From assembly GCA_947500445.1 (NCBI GenBank), contig CANMSB010000019.1, positions 25,719 to 89,718 of the forward strand: 64,000 nucleotides of DNA. Reading direction: 5' to 3'. The notes beneath the pieces are model-generated. The model was not told where the DNA came from, made no database searches, and saw only the letters and a list, made by a program, of their open reading frames with translations. This document shows, one piece after another, positions 52,590 through 62,221 of this stretch. A program made the translations under genes and the position numbers. Within the stretch, counting starts at the first letter, position 1. Every line of letters begins with the position of its first letter. This stretch comes from an uncultured Flavobacteriaceae bacterium (GTDB lineage Bacteria > Bacteroidota > Bacteroidia > Flavobacteriales > Flavobacteriaceae).

Positions 52590-53150
52590 ATGAACAGTTT
52601 TAAAAAAATAGGGATTATAACCATTTTGGTAGTGGTGTTTGCGGCTTGTAACGACAAAAGCAAGCCCAACTACCAATACATGCCGAATATGTACGAGTCG
52701 GTAGGTTATGAAACGTATCAAGAGGTAGATTTCCTTCCGAACGGACAGGAAGCAATGCTACCGGTAGAAGGTACGATCTCCCGGGGCTGGATGCCCTATG
52801 GATTTGAGAATACGCCCGAAGGTAAGGAGCTGGCACGTTTGAACGCCAGTCCATTGGATTCGCTACAGCGCGCTGAAAACTTGGAAGTAGGCGAGGAGTT
52901 GTACGGGATATATTGTGCCATCTGTCATGGAAACAAAGGAAACGGTCAAGGATGGTTAGTGAAGCAAGAGAAAATTTTGGGAGTCCCCAGTTACGACGAT
53001 GTTGCGCGTAACATTACCGTAGGAACTACCTATCATACCCTACAGTACGGATTGAATTCCATGGGCTCTTATGCTTCCCAGATGAACAACCACGAAATGT
53101 GGCAGGTTTCGGAGTATGTGATGAAATTGAAACAAGACCTAACAAAATAA
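52590..53150 (+). CDS. actE: Alternative complex III subunit ActE, monoheme cytochrome c lipoprotein
   Basis: A 186-residue lipoprotein cytochrome (signal MNSFKKIGIITILVVVFAAC, lipid Cys near 20) with one heme site, CAICH at about 109-113. The Met ligand is probably in the HTLQYGLNSMGSYASQM segment. I start at the ATG at 52590; the frame opens at a TTG six bases earlier that overlaps actD. In alternative complex III, ActE is one route for electrons from ActA to the acceptor. Confidence 0.95.
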   Translation: MNSFKKIGIITILVVVFAACNDKSKPNYQYMPNMYESVGYETYQEVDFLPNGQEAMLPVEGTISRGWMPYGFENTPEGKELARLNASPLDSLQRAENLEVGEELYGIYCAICHGNKGNGQGWLVKQEKILGVPSYDDVARNITVGTTYHTLQYGLNSMGSYASQMNNHEMWQVSEYVMKLKQDLTK

Positions 53151-53166
53151 GATCTAGAACAACGAT

Positions 53167-54510
53167 ATGTACACGATTTCAAATAGATTAAAAATTGCTT
53201 CTTTTATCTTAATGGCCGTTGGGGCGTTGGGTATGGCAATAGGGTTTATCGGTGCACCTAGTACGGAAGCCGAGGCCTTGGAGATGGTCGCTTCACATGA
53301 TGACGGTCATGGTGAGGGTCATGGCGCAGCTGCTGATCACGCTGGTGCTACCGATCATGGGGCCGTAGGACATGGTGAGGAACATGCTGGCGGTGGACAT
53401 CAAATGTCACATGGCGAACATGTACTGCACCAATTGCAAAATCGTCCTTGGGCCGCGTTGTATGTGGCCGCCTTCTTTTTCTTTATGATAGCACTCGGGG
53501 TACTGGCCTTTTACGCCATACAGCGGGCCGCGCAGGCGGGATGGTCACCATTGCTCTTCAGGGTAATGGAGGGCATTACTTCCTATTTGGTTCCTGGAGG
53601 GATCATCATGTTCGTGATTCTGGTAATGTCCGTATTGCACTGGAACCACCTGTTCGTATGGATGGATCCAGAGGTGGTGGAGCACGATGCCTTGATACAG
53701 GGAAAATCCGGATATTTGAACGGATGGTTCTTTTTGCTCCGGGCCGCTATATTTTTGGGAGGCTGGATAGTGTATCGGGAGTATTCCAGAAAATTATCCT
53801 TACGGCAGGACGAAGCTTCCGATAATGCCAACTTTAAATTGAATTTTAGAATCTCCGCGGCATTTTTGGTCTTTTATTTGATATCCGAATCCATGATGTC
53901 GTGGGATTGGATCATGAGTGTCGATCCACACTGGTTCAGTACGTTGTTCGGCTGGTATATTTTTGCCAGCATGTTCGTGTCGGGGATAACGGTAATCGCT
54001 ATGGTGACCATTTATTTAAAATCCAAGGGGCATTTGGAGCACGTTAACGATAGCCATATCCACGATTTGGCAAAATTTATGTTCGGGATCAGCATTTTTT
54101 GGACCTACTTATGGTTTTCGCAATTTATGTTGATATGGTATTCCAATATTCCAGAAGAGGTTACCTACTATGTAACGCGTATCGCAGACTATAAACTGCC
54201 GTTCTTTGGAATGATAGCGATGAATTTCCTCTTTCCGATATTATTGTTGATGAACAGTGATTACAAACGTATCAACTGGTTCGTGATCATGGCAGGTATC
54301 GTAATTTTGGCCGGACACTATTTGGATATATTCAATGCCATCATGCCAGCCACGGTAGGTGACCAATGGTTTATTGGAATACCGGAGATCGGTGGTATAT
54401 TGTTTTTTGCCGGATTGTTCATTTTTTGGATTTTCAGGGCGTTGGCAACACAACCCTTGGAACCGAAAAGAAATCCGTTTATTGAGGAAAGTAAGCATTT
54501 TCATTACTAA
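53167..54510 (+). CDS. actF: Alternative complex III subunit ActF with His-rich segment
   Basis: A 447-residue membrane subunit with about ten helices, related to ActC but without the quinol site in known structures. After the first helix there is an unusual stretch near 40-90 with over a dozen His among Gly, Ala, Asp and Glu (HDDGHGEGHG, DHGAVGHGEEHAGGGHQ), which looks able to bind metal ions. A His-rich N-terminus also occurs in CoxA, two genes downstream. The gap to actE is 16 bp and to coxB 30 bp. Confidence 0.94.
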   Translation: MYTISNRLKIASFILMAVGALGMAIGFIGAPSTEAEALEMVASHDDGHGEGHGAAADHAGATDHGAVGHGEEHAGGGHQMSHGEHVLHQLQNRPWAALYVAAFFFFMIALGVLAFYAIQRAAQAGWSPLLFRVMEGITSYLVPGGIIMFVILVMSVLHWNHLFVWMDPEVVEHDALIQGKSGYLNGWFFLLRAAIFLGGWIVYREYSRKLSLRQDEASDNANFKLNFRISAAFLVFYLISESMMSWDWIMSVDPHWFSTLFGWYIFASMFVSGITVIAMVTIYLKSKGHLEHVNDSHIHDLAKFMFGISIFWTYLWFSQFMLIWYSNIPEEVTYYVTRIADYKLPFFGMIAMNFLFPILLLMNSDYKRINWFVIMAGIVILAGHYLDIFNAIMPATVGDQWFIGIPEIGGILFFAGLFIFWIFRALATQPLEPKRNPFIEESKHFHY

Positions 54511-54540
54511 TAAGATTAACGTACAATAGTTTAACATACG

Positions 54541-55635
54541 ATGACGACATTAATGATATTTATTGTTCTGGTATTGGTAGGCATCGCCATTTGGCAAATG
54601 ACCAAGATATTTGAGTTGACACAACTCAAAACAGAGAGCGGGGAGATTGCGAACGATACCGACAACAAGAACAACGGTTACATGTTGTTTGCTTTTTTGA
54701 TATTCATTTACGGTATCACTATTTTTAGTTTTTGGAAGTATTCTAAGTTTCTGCTTCCCGAGGCGGCATCGGAACATGGGGATGAATACGATTATCTCAT
54801 GTTGGTATCCTTTGTGATTATTTTTATCGTACAGACCATAACACAGGCCCTACTGCATTATTTTGGATACAAATATCGTGGCAAGGAAGGGAATAAAGCG
54901 CTTTTTTATGCCGATAACGACCGCTTGGAGTTTATCTGGACGATCATTCCGGTAATCGTTTTGGCGGGTTTGATCCTTTGGGGATTATATACTTGGACCA
55001 ACATTATGGACGTAAACGATGAGGACGATCCGTTAATGGTTGAACTCTACGCACAACAGTTTAATTGGACCGCCCGTTATGGAGGGGAGGACAATGTACT
55101 GGGTAAGGCCAATGTTCGCATGATCGATATCGATCGGGCCAACGTAATGGGACTTGATGAGGGCGACAGCTACGCTACGGACGATGTTATAGTAAAAGAG
55201 CTGCACTTGCCCGTAGGCAGAAAGGTCAACTTTAAAATGCGGTCGCAGGACGTGCTGCACTCCGCATACATGCCACACTTTAGGGCACAGATGAACTGTG
55301 TGCCGGGAATGACGACGGAGTTTTCGTTCGTGCCCATTAAAACTACCGAAGAAATGCGTCAGGATGCCGAGGTAGTGGATAAGGTAAAACGCACCAACGC
55401 CATTAGGGCGCAGCGAGCCGCAAATGGGGAAGACAATTCCGACCCATGGGAATTCGATTATATTTTACTCTGTAATAAAATATGCGGTAAATCACATTAC
55501 AATATGCAAATGCGCATTATTGTGGAAACACAGGAGGAGTACGATGCCTGGATGGCATCACAAAAAACCTTCGGGGAAACCATGGCGGGAACCGCCCCTT
55601 CCTCCGAAGAGGATACCGTAGCGGTGGCAGACTGA
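54541..55635 (+). CDS. coxB: Cytochrome c oxidase subunit II
   Basis: This subunit receives electrons at a binuclear CuA centre. It has 364 aa, with membrane helices near 3-22, 42-62, 80-103 and 135-155. The periplasmic cupredoxin domain follows, with the CuA ligands QDVLHSAYMP (His) and CNKICGKSHYNM starting near residue 311 (C-x3-C-x3-H-x2-M). A charged insertion (KTTEEMRQDAEVVDKVKRT and on) lies inside the cupredoxin domain, before the CuA loop; I believe that is common in flavobacteria. No heme c domain is attached, so electrons come from the Act cytochromes. Confidence 0.97.
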   Translation: MTTLMIFIVLVLVGIAIWQMTKIFELTQLKTESGEIANDTDNKNNGYMLFAFLIFIYGITIFSFWKYSKFLLPEAASEHGDEYDYLMLVSFVIIFIVQTITQALLHYFGYKYRGKEGNKALFYADNDRLEFIWTIIPVIVLAGLILWGLYTWTNIMDVNDEDDPLMVELYAQQFNWTARYGGEDNVLGKANVRMIDIDRANVMGLDEGDSYATDDVIVKELHLPVGRKVNFKMRSQDVLHSAYMPHFRAQMNCVPGMTTEFSFVPIKTTEEMRQDAEVVDKVKRTNAIRAQRAANGEDNSDPWEFDYILLCNKICGKSHYNMQMRIIVETQEEYDAWMASQKTFGETMAGTAPSSEEDTVAVAD

Positions 55636-55703
55636 GTTCGCCAAACTACGGAATCAGTAAAATAAGGCTATAAAAAGAAAATTATAAATTAAAAATCAAA
55701 GTT

Positions 55704-57527
55704 ATGTCGGTAACAGCACATGCCCATGTAGACGATCACGCCCATGATGAACACCACCATCATAAAGAAACTTTTGTAACCAAGTACATCTTCAGTCAAG
55801 ATCATAAGATGATCGCGAAGCAGTATTTGATTACAGGTTTGATTATGGGCTTTATCGGTATCGCAATGTCGTTATTGTTTCGAATGCAATTGGCCTGGCC
55901 GGGAGAGTCCTTTCCATTATTCGAGGCGGTTCTTGGCAAATGGGCACCCGAAGGCGTCATGGATGCGGATATTTATTTGGCCCTGGTAACCATACACGGT
56001 ACCATAATGGTATTCTTTGTGCTAACGGCGGGATTGAGCGGTACGTTCAGTAACCTGCTGATTCCGTTACAGATCGGTGCAAGGGATATGGCATCAGGTT
56101 TCCTGAATATGCTTTCGTATTGGATGTTTTTCGTATCGTCCGTTGTCATGGTAATTTCTCTTTTTGTCGAGGCCGGCCCTGCCGCCGCAGGTTGGACGAT
56201 ATACCCTCCTTTGAGCGCATTGCCCATGGCACAGCCCGGTTCCGGAATGGGGATGACCTTGTGGTTGGTGTCCATGGCGATTTTTATCGCTTCCTCGTTA
56301 TTGGGATCTCTGAACTATATCGTAACGGTAATCAATCTTAGAACGAAGGGAATGTCGATGACCCGACTTCCATTGACCATTTGGGCATTTTTTGTCACTG
56401 CTATTATTGGTGTAATATCGTTCCCGGTACTGTTATCAGCAGCATTGTTGTTGATAATGGACCGTAGTTTCGGAACATCGTTCTTCCTTTCCGACATTTT
56501 TATACAGGGAGAGGTGTTGCATTACCAGGGAGGATCGCCGGTTTTATACGAGCATTTGTTCTGGTTTTTGGGCCACCCCGAGGTATATATCGTGTTGTTG
56601 CCCGCATTGGGTATTACTTCCGAAGTAATGTCCACCAATGCACGTAAACCAATATTTGGGTACCGCGCAATGGTCGCCTCTATTTTGGCAATTGCATTTT
56701 TATCTACTATCGTTTGGGGGCACCATATGTTTATTTCCGGAATGAACCCGTTTTTGGGATCGGTGTTTACGTTTACCACCTTGCTGATAGCGATACCTTC
56801 GGCGGTAAAGGCATTTAACTATATTACCACCCTATGGAAAGGAAACTTGCAGCTGAATCCGGCAATGCTGTTTTCTATCGGTCTGGTATCCACCTTTATT
56901 ACGGGAGGGCTTACCGGTATCATCCTTGGTGACAGTACACTTGATATCAATGTACACGATACCTATTTTGTTGTGGCGCATTTTCACTTGGTAATGGGGA
57001 TATCCGCACTGTACGGATTGTTCGCCGGGGTATACCACTGGTTCCCTAAAATGTTCGAGGGTAAAATGTTGAATAAAAATTTGGGTTATGTACACTTTTG
57101 GGTGACCGCTATCTGTGCCTATGGAGTATTCTTCCCGATGCACTTTGTGGGTATGGCCGGAGTACCTAGGCGGTATTATCAGAACACTGCCTTTCCAATG
57201 TTTGACGAGCTTACCGATGTACAGGTATTAATGACCGTATTTGCGATTATCGCCGGATTGGCGCAATTAGTGTTCGTTTACAATTTTATAAGTAGTATTT
57301 TTTACGGAAAGAAAGGGCCCCAAAACCCTTGGAAATCCAACACCTTGGAATGGACGACCCCACAGGAGCACATACATGGTAACTGGCCCGGAGCCATCCC
57401 GGAAGTACACCGTTGGGCCTACGACTATAGTAAGGTAGATGAGAACGGGGAATACATTATTCCCGGTCAGGATTTTGTACCACAGACGGTTCCTTTACAG
57501 GAGGATGAGGAAGAACTCAACCACTAA
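55704..57527 (+). CDS. coxA: Cytochrome c oxidase subunit I, A1-type
   Basis: This is the catalytic subunit with low-spin heme and the heme-CuB oxygen-reducing centre. It has 607 aa and 12 helices. Helix VI carries FLGHPEVYIVLLP, with the cross-linked His-Tyr pair and the Glu of A1-type oxidases (D-channel); CuB ligands are in VWGHHMF, and heme ligands in VVAHFHLVMG. The N-terminus is His-rich (HAHVDDHAHDEHHHHKE). The subunit III and accessory genes (coxC, assembly factors) are not in the operon, which ends at the terminator 20 bp downstream. Confidence 0.98.
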   Translation: MSVTAHAHVDDHAHDEHHHHKETFVTKYIFSQDHKMIAKQYLITGLIMGFIGIAMSLLFRMQLAWPGESFPLFEAVLGKWAPEGVMDADIYLALVTIHGTIMVFFVLTAGLSGTFSNLLIPLQIGARDMASGFLNMLSYWMFFVSSVVMVISLFVEAGPAAAGWTIYPPLSALPMAQPGSGMGMTLWLVSMAIFIASSLLGSLNYIVTVINLRTKGMSMTRLPLTIWAFFVTAIIGVISFPVLLSAALLLIMDRSFGTSFFLSDIFIQGEVLHYQGGSPVLYEHLFWFLGHPEVYIVLLPALGITSEVMSTNARKPIFGYRAMVASILAIAFLSTIVWGHHMFISGMNPFLGSVFTFTTLLIAIPSAVKAFNYITTLWKGNLQLNPAMLFSIGLVSTFITGGLTGIILGDSTLDINVHDTYFVVAHFHLVMGISALYGLFAGVYHWFPKMFEGKMLNKNLGYVHFWVTAICAYGVFFPMHFVGMAGVPRRYYQNTAFPMFDELTDVQVLMTVFAIIAGLAQLVFVYNFISSIFYGKKGPQNPWKSNTLEWTTPQEHIHGNWPGAIPEVHRWAYDYSKVDENGEYIIPGQDFVPQTVPLQEDEEELNH

Positions 57528-57546
57528 GGTAAAGAAGATATACAGT

Positions 57547-57582
57547 AAAAGTGCCCGACCGAACAAGTCGGGCACTTTTTTT
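57547..57582 (+). terminator. Intrinsic terminator of the act-cox operon
   Basis: A 13-bp perfect stem AAAAGTGCCCGAC/GTCGGGCACTTTT with a 7-nt loop and a T-run, 20 bp after the coxA stop. Confidence 0.95.
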
Positions 57583-57795
57583 GCTACCCCGTGGTATTAG
57601 AAATGGTATTGTAATTTATAATATCTTTAAATGCCGTTAGCTATAGTTGTAATGTTAGGTAATCGAATGTTTTTCCCCAATTTGGGGATACTGTTACAGT
57701 TTTGCGTTGTACTGTCTCAAGAGGATTGGAGTTGAAACGGGACGGTTATAAAGATGCCTTATATGGTAGCGTGGCATAATCCAAAGTACATGTAA

Positions 57796-58617
57796 ATGAA
57801 AAGATTGGTCGTCGTAATAATGGTGTTGCTGTGTTGTCAGACATATGCCCAGCGTAAGCCCAAAATTAAGGGTAATAGAAGTGTTGTTAGCGTTTCCGAA
57901 AGCCTCCCGCCATTTGAGGCGATAGTATTGAACGATGATTTAGATATCGTTTTACGCAAGGCAAATGAAGAAGGATACTCGATAACGGCCGACGATAATC
58001 TCATCGATGTGCTCAAGTTTAAAGTAAAGGACGGTACCTTGGAGGTAAGCTCTTTCTATAAGATTACGGGAAAGAAAAAACTGGATATTTCGGTCGACTA
58101 CGTTTCGCTGAACAGTATTGTCCTACGTGAAGGTAAAATGGAGACTACCGACATTGTTGCCGGTGATGTCGTGGAAGTGGCCATGTACGGATCTTCCAAG
58201 TTGGAGATGGGAATGGATGCGGGTCTGGTAAAAGTATTGATGGAGGGGAATAGTGCCGCCGACCTGAGCATTAAAGCCGATACCTTGGATGTAAAATTGA
58301 AAGATCGTGTGGATGTAGGAATGTATACCACTACACAAAGGAGTACCATAACAATGGAGAAGAACTCCGCCGCTACCTTGGACGGTACCACCCATATTCT
58401 TTCCGCATTGCTTTTTGACAATGCGAACCTCAAAGCCAGAAAACTGGACGCGGAAGGGGTAGAGGTTATTGCCGAGGGTTCGCCTAGTGCGAGGGTATAC
58501 GCGGAGACCGATTTTGAACTGACTTCCAAAGGTTCATCAAAGACCTACCTGAGCGGGAATCCCGCAATTGAAATTTTGGAATTTATGGATACTTCACAAC
58601 TGCATAAGGAAAAGTAA
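57796..58617 (+). CDS. DUF2807 (GIN domain) exported protein
   Basis: A 273-residue exported protein with a signal peptide (MKRLVVVIMVLLCCQTYAQ) and a single DUF2807 (GIN) region, a beta-helix-like array of short strands seen in YSVVLN-type repeats: PFEAIVLNDDLDIVLRK near 39-55, then recurring V-L-M-G-S-L-M units. These proteins are widespread in Bacteroidota; a binding or adhesion role is assumed, not shown. Its TAA stop is the first triplet of palindromic repeat copy 4. Upstream, TATCTTTA near 57622 is one base off the -7 consensus. Confidence 0.85.
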   Translation: MKRLVVVIMVLLCCQTYAQRKPKIKGNRSVVSVSESLPPFEAIVLNDDLDIVLRKANEEGYSITADDNLIDVLKFKVKDGTLEVSSFYKITGKKKLDISVDYVSLNSIVLREGKMETTDIVAGDVVEVAMYGSSKLEMGMDAGLVKVLMEGNSAADLSIKADTLDVKLKDRVDVGMYTTTQRSTITMEKNSAATLDGTTHILSALLFDNANLKARKLDAEGVEVIAEGSPSARVYAETDFELTSKGSSKTYLSGNPAIEILEFMDTSQLHKEK

Positions 58618-58643
58618 TACTATTTCAAAGTTAAAATGGTATA
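58615..58643 (+). repeat. Palindromic stop-codon repeat, copy 4, with degenerate neighbour
   Basis: Begins TAATACTATTTCAAAGTT and closes AAAATGGTATA; arms pair with one mismatch. The leading TAA is the DUF2807 stop codon. Right behind it, 58646-58669, ACCGTTTCAAAGTAATAAT...GGTAC is a degenerate second copy, and a lone half-arm ATACCATTT lies at 58706-58714 beside the acyl-CoA oxidase stop. Confidence 0.72.
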
Positions 58644-58712
58644 AGACCGTTTCAAAGTAATAATGGTACAACCTTGCCGTTCAAGGGCTGCTCCCTACTT
58701 GTTTTATACCAT

Positions 58713-60977
58713 TTACTTGGCAATAGGTGCGCTCATGCAATGGTCCGGAATGCCAAAACCGTCCACTAGAACCCCGATATGGGACCGTAGTTCCGTACAC
58801 AACCGTTCTACGCGCTGGCGTACGGCCTTGGATTTGGTTCCGCCAATGTATCCCTGTTCCAAATACCACTCGGCATCTTTTCGAATTTCGGAAAGGGCGT
58901 ACAAGGTTCCCAACTTTTGGAACAATTCCTTGTTTTTGCCATCTGAAATGTTCTCCGTGAAGTCGCAATACGTTTGGTAGGCCAGTTCAACACTGTACGC
59001 CTTTCCCAACATCAATAAATGGCTCTGTACCTTTAGGAAGGCTTGGTATGAGGGCATCCCTTTTTTGATGTAGTTGCGGATACGCATGGCAAGGGTGTAG
59101 GTGAGCCTACGGGTACGGTAGTCAAAGGCGTGTTTGTGAAATTTTGGATTGTACAAATGATCCTTGTCCACTTTATTGGTATAGGCAGGGTTCATGGTAT
59201 TGAACTTGTCGTTCAAACGGCTGCCCAACAATTTTAATACTGCCGTAAAACCGGCACTGTTGAATTCGGCCTTAAAATCGGAGAGCACCCCTTTGGCCGC
59301 CAGTTGCAGCAATACATTATTGTCCCCTTCAAAGGTGGTGAAAATATCGACATCGCCCTTCAGATCGGCAATTCGGTTCTCGATCAAGTATCCTTTTCCG
59401 CCACATGCCTCCCTGCATTCCTGTATGGCATCGTTGGCATACCAGGTAATGATCGATTTTAGACCGGCTACCTGGGTCTCCACCTTTCGCTTGTCCGGTT
59501 GGGAATCGTCACAGTAGACCGCCATCATTTTATCGAGGGTAATCTGATACACGTAGGCACTTGCCACCAAGGGGGTCAATCGCAACTGATGCGATGGATA
59601 ATCCATCAACAGATCTTCCTGTACCTTGATGCTGTCATTGAACTGCCTTCTTTTTAAGGCGTGTTTTACGGCAACGGCCAAGGCCATTTTAGCGCCGCCC
59701 AAACCGGCCCTGGCCACGCAAATGCGTCCGCCGACCAAAGTACCCAGCATGGTGAAAAATCGTTTGTTCGGGTTTTTAATTTCCGAATAGTAGGTCCCCG
59801 CTTCGGTTATGTTACCATATTTGTTCAACAGGTTTTCTCGCGGTACCGAAACCTGATCGAACCATATTTTACCATTGTCCACTCCGTTAAGTCCGAGTTT
59901 GTATCCGTTGTCCTCGACCCTGACACCGGGGAGCAGTTGGTGATCGGCATCCCGCAAGGGTACCAATATGGCATGCACGCCTTCATTTTTTCCGTCTACG
60001 ATCAATTGCGCAAATACCGATGCCATTTTGGAATGCAGCGCATTGCCGATATACTCCTTATTATCATTTTTTCCTGGGGTATGGATAATAATACTGTCAG
60101 TGGCCTTATCGTAAACGGCGGTCGTTTTAATTCCGCGAACATTGGAACCGTGTCCCGTTTCGGTCATGGCAAAACAGCCCAATAACTTGGCTTCCCCGGT
60201 TTTTTGTAAATACCGGTCGTGGTGTTTCTTGGTCCCCAACTTCTGTATACTGCCGCCAAACAGTCCGAACTGAACACCAAATTTGATGGTGAGGCTACCA
60301 TCAACATACATCATATTTTCAAAAATGGTGGCATAACCTTTCATGTCCATGGCACCGCCGTAAGCTTCGGGGTAGGCCATGGCCCCATATCCTTTGTCGG
60401 CCAAAAATTGCACCTGTTTTAATACGACTTCCCGAAACTCCTCCTTGGTCCGATGAATGTCCCATTTAAAAATAGGGTCGTCAAGCACGGCACGGAAGGT
60501 ATCGATTACATTTGCATGCTTCCCTTTCAAGAGGGTGTCGATTTCTTTCGCGTCATAGAAATCGGAAGTGACCTCATGGGTTACCGCCACATCGAACAAA
60601 TGATTATAGTGATTGGGTTGTATGCCCAAGTTGACCTCTATATGTTTAAGCTGTTCGTTAAACGGGCACTGTGCTTCGTAATGGCAGACCACGTTTTGGC
60701 TAAAAGTGGCCAAGGGATAGGTATCACGCTCTACCAAATGCACTTTGGAATTGCTTATCAGTTGTTTCCATTGCTTTTGTTCCGTATCGGACGGTGGCCG
60801 GTTTACGTCCAGCAGTCCGTTCAAGGTTTTACGGTCCGCCGGGTCAAGGGAGCTGTCCTCGTCTATGGCTTTTTGAACTACGTTCAGTTCCGAGGCCGAT
60901 ACCAGGTTATCGGACCATATCACATAGAAAAAAGGGATGTATTGTAAAACGCCGGGAGAGTAAGTACTTTTTTTCAT
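58713..60977 (-). CDS. Acyl-CoA oxidase/dehydrogenase family protein
   Basis: A cytoplasmic FAD enzyme of 754 aa that introduces a double bond into acyl-CoA. Length and layout fit the acyl-CoA oxidase group: an N-terminal helical region; the FGLFGGSIQKLGTKKHHDRYL segment; the FAD/substrate motif CFAMTETGHGSNVRGI near 240-255; the VPRENLLNKYGNITEAG region near 375; and the EACGGKGYL motif near 520, including the place of the catalytic Glu in relatives. Whether it uses oxygen or an electron-transfer flavoprotein cannot be told from sequence. No other beta-oxidation gene is near. It is divergent from ruvB. Confidence 0.93.
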   Translation of the reverse strand: MKKSTYSPGVLQYIPFFYVIWSDNLVSASELNVVQKAIDEDSSLDPADRKTLNGLLDVNRPPSDTEQKQWKQLISNSKVHLVERDTYPLATFSQNVVCHYEAQCPFNEQLKHIEVNLGIQPNHYNHLFDVAVTHEVTSDFYDAKEIDTLLKGKHANVIDTFRAVLDDPIFKWDIHRTKEEFREVVLKQVQFLADKGYGAMAYPEAYGGAMDMKGYATIFENMMYVDGSLTIKFGVQFGLFGGSIQKLGTKKHHDRYLQKTGEAKLLGCFAMTETGHGSNVRGIKTTAVYDKATDSIIIHTPGKNDNKEYIGNALHSKMASVFAQLIVDGKNEGVHAILVPLRDADHQLLPGVRVEDNGYKLGLNGVDNGKIWFDQVSVPRENLLNKYGNITEAGTYYSEIKNPNKRFFTMLGTLVGGRICVARAGLGGAKMALAVAVKHALKRRQFNDSIKVQEDLLMDYPSHQLRLTPLVASAYVYQITLDKMMAVYCDDSQPDKRKVETQVAGLKSIITWYANDAIQECREACGGKGYLIENRIADLKGDVDIFTTFEGDNNVLLQLAAKGVLSDFKAEFNSAGFTAVLKLLGSRLNDKFNTMNPAYTNKVDKDHLYNPKFHKHAFDYRTRRLTYTLAMRIRNYIKKGMPSYQAFLKVQSHLLMLGKAYSVELAYQTYCDFTENISDGKNKELFQKLGTLYALSEIRKDAEWYLEQGYIGGTKSKAVRQRVERLCTELRSHIGVLVDGFGIPDHCMSAPIAK

Positions 60978-61158
60978 TCGTGTGTTTTATGTGAATGGCA
61001 GGTTTCCGTTTTTCAGAGGGGTTTACCGGTAAAATCAGTGTTGGTCTTGCCCTGTCTGAATTTACGAATTTTATGCATAAGCAAGGTACCCGTACTTTAC
61101 AACATTCGGCAGCGGAACTTGGTATACAATGCCCCTTTATAACTATTGCTATTTCCAG

Positions 61159-61166
61159 TATCTTTG
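61159..61166 (+). promoter_or_regulatory. -7 promoter element 5 nt before the ruvB start
   Basis: TATCTTTG matches TAnnTTTG exactly and ends only 5 nt before the ATG at 61172. The transcription start would coincide with the start codon, suggesting a leaderless mRNA. Confidence 0.6.
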
Positions 61167-61171
61167 TAAGG

Positions 61172-62194
61172 ATGAACGAACATTTAGACCCGACTACGGA
61201 AGGCTTTTCCAACGAAGAATTCGATATCGAAAGAGCGTTGAGACCAATAACGTTTGACGACTTTACCGGTCAAGAACAGGTGTTGGAAAACTTAAAGGTT
61301 TTTGTTCAGGCGGCCAACCAACGTGGTGAGGCCTTGGACCATACCTTGTTCCACGGACCTCCGGGCTTGGGAAAGACCACCTTGGCCCACATTTTGGCCA
61401 ACGAACTGGGCGTGGGCATAAAAATCACTTCGGGTCCGGTGTTGGACAAGCCCGGTGATCTTGCCGGGCTGTTGACCAACCTTGACGAACGTGATGTATT
61501 GTTTATCGACGAGATCCACCGTTTGAGTCCGGTCGTAGAAGAGTATTTGTATTCCGCTATGGAGGACTATAAAATTGATATTATGATCGAAACGGGACCC
61601 AATGCGCGCTCCGTGCAGATCAACCTACATCCTTTTACGTTGATCGGTGCCACCACGCGCTCCGGGTTGCTTACGGCCCCCATGCGGGCCCGTTTTGGGA
61701 TTCAAAGCCGTTTGCAGTACTATTCTACCGAATTGCTGTCCACCATTGTGGAACGTAGTGCCGAAATATTAAAAGTGCCCATTACCAATGAGGCGGCTAT
61801 TGAAATCGCTGGGCGGAGCCGGGGTACACCGCGAATTTGCAACGCGTTGTTGCGAAGGGTACGCGATTTTGCACAGATCAAGGGAGATGGAAATATTGAT
61901 ATGGCCATTTCAAAATTTAGTCTGAAGGCGTTGAATGTTGATGCGCACGGTCTGGACGAAATGGACAATAAGATTTTGACCACCATTATCGACAAATTTA
62001 AAGGAGGCCCGGTCGGCATTACCACCTTGGCCACTGCCGTTTCGGAAAGTTCGGAAACCATAGAGGAAGTGTACGAACCCTTTTTGATCCAACAAGGGTT
62101 TATCATGCGCACCCCTAGGGGTCGGGAAGTGACCGAGTTGGCCTACAAACATTTGGGCAGGATCAAGGGAGGAACCCAACCCGGACTTTTTTAA
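61172..62194 (+). CDS. ruvB: Holliday junction branch migration helicase RuvB
   Basis: This hexameric AAA+ motor drives branch migration of Holliday junctions with RuvA. It has 340 aa from the ATG at 61172 ([12 protein letters not shown]); the frame is open upstream for 59 codons, but those lie before the promoter element and are unlike the family. Walker [12 protein letters not shown] lies near 62, Walker [12 protein letters not shown] near 111, and the sensor/arginine-finger region [17 protein letters not shown] near 158-175. The C-terminal winged helix ends at [11 protein letters not shown]. ruvA and ruvC are not adjacent. The P450 gene begins 27 bp downstream. Confidence 0.97.
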   Translation: MNEHLDPTTEGFSNEEFDIERALRPITFDDFTGQEQVLENLKVFVQAANQRGEALDHTLFHGPPGLGKTTLAHILANELGVGIKITSGPVLDKPGDLAGLLTNLDERDVLFIDEIHRLSPVVEEYLYSAMEDYKIDIMIETGPNARSVQINLHPFTLIGATTRSGLLTAPMRARFGIQSRLQYYSTELLSTIVERSAEILKVPITNEAAIEIAGRSRGTPRICNALLRRVRDFAQIKGDGNIDMAISKFSLKALNVDAHGLDEMDNKILTTIIDKFKGGPVGITTLATAVSESSETIEEVYEPFLIQQGFIMRTPRGREVTELAYKHLGRIKGGTQPGLF

Positions 62195-62221
62195 TATCGC
62201 TTCAATATATAAAGGTAGTTT

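Noticed and set aside
60995..61171. A 59-residue N-terminal extension of RuvB
   Set aside because: The extension is unlike the family and lies upstream of the -7 promoter element; [12 protein letters not shown] is the expected N-terminus.
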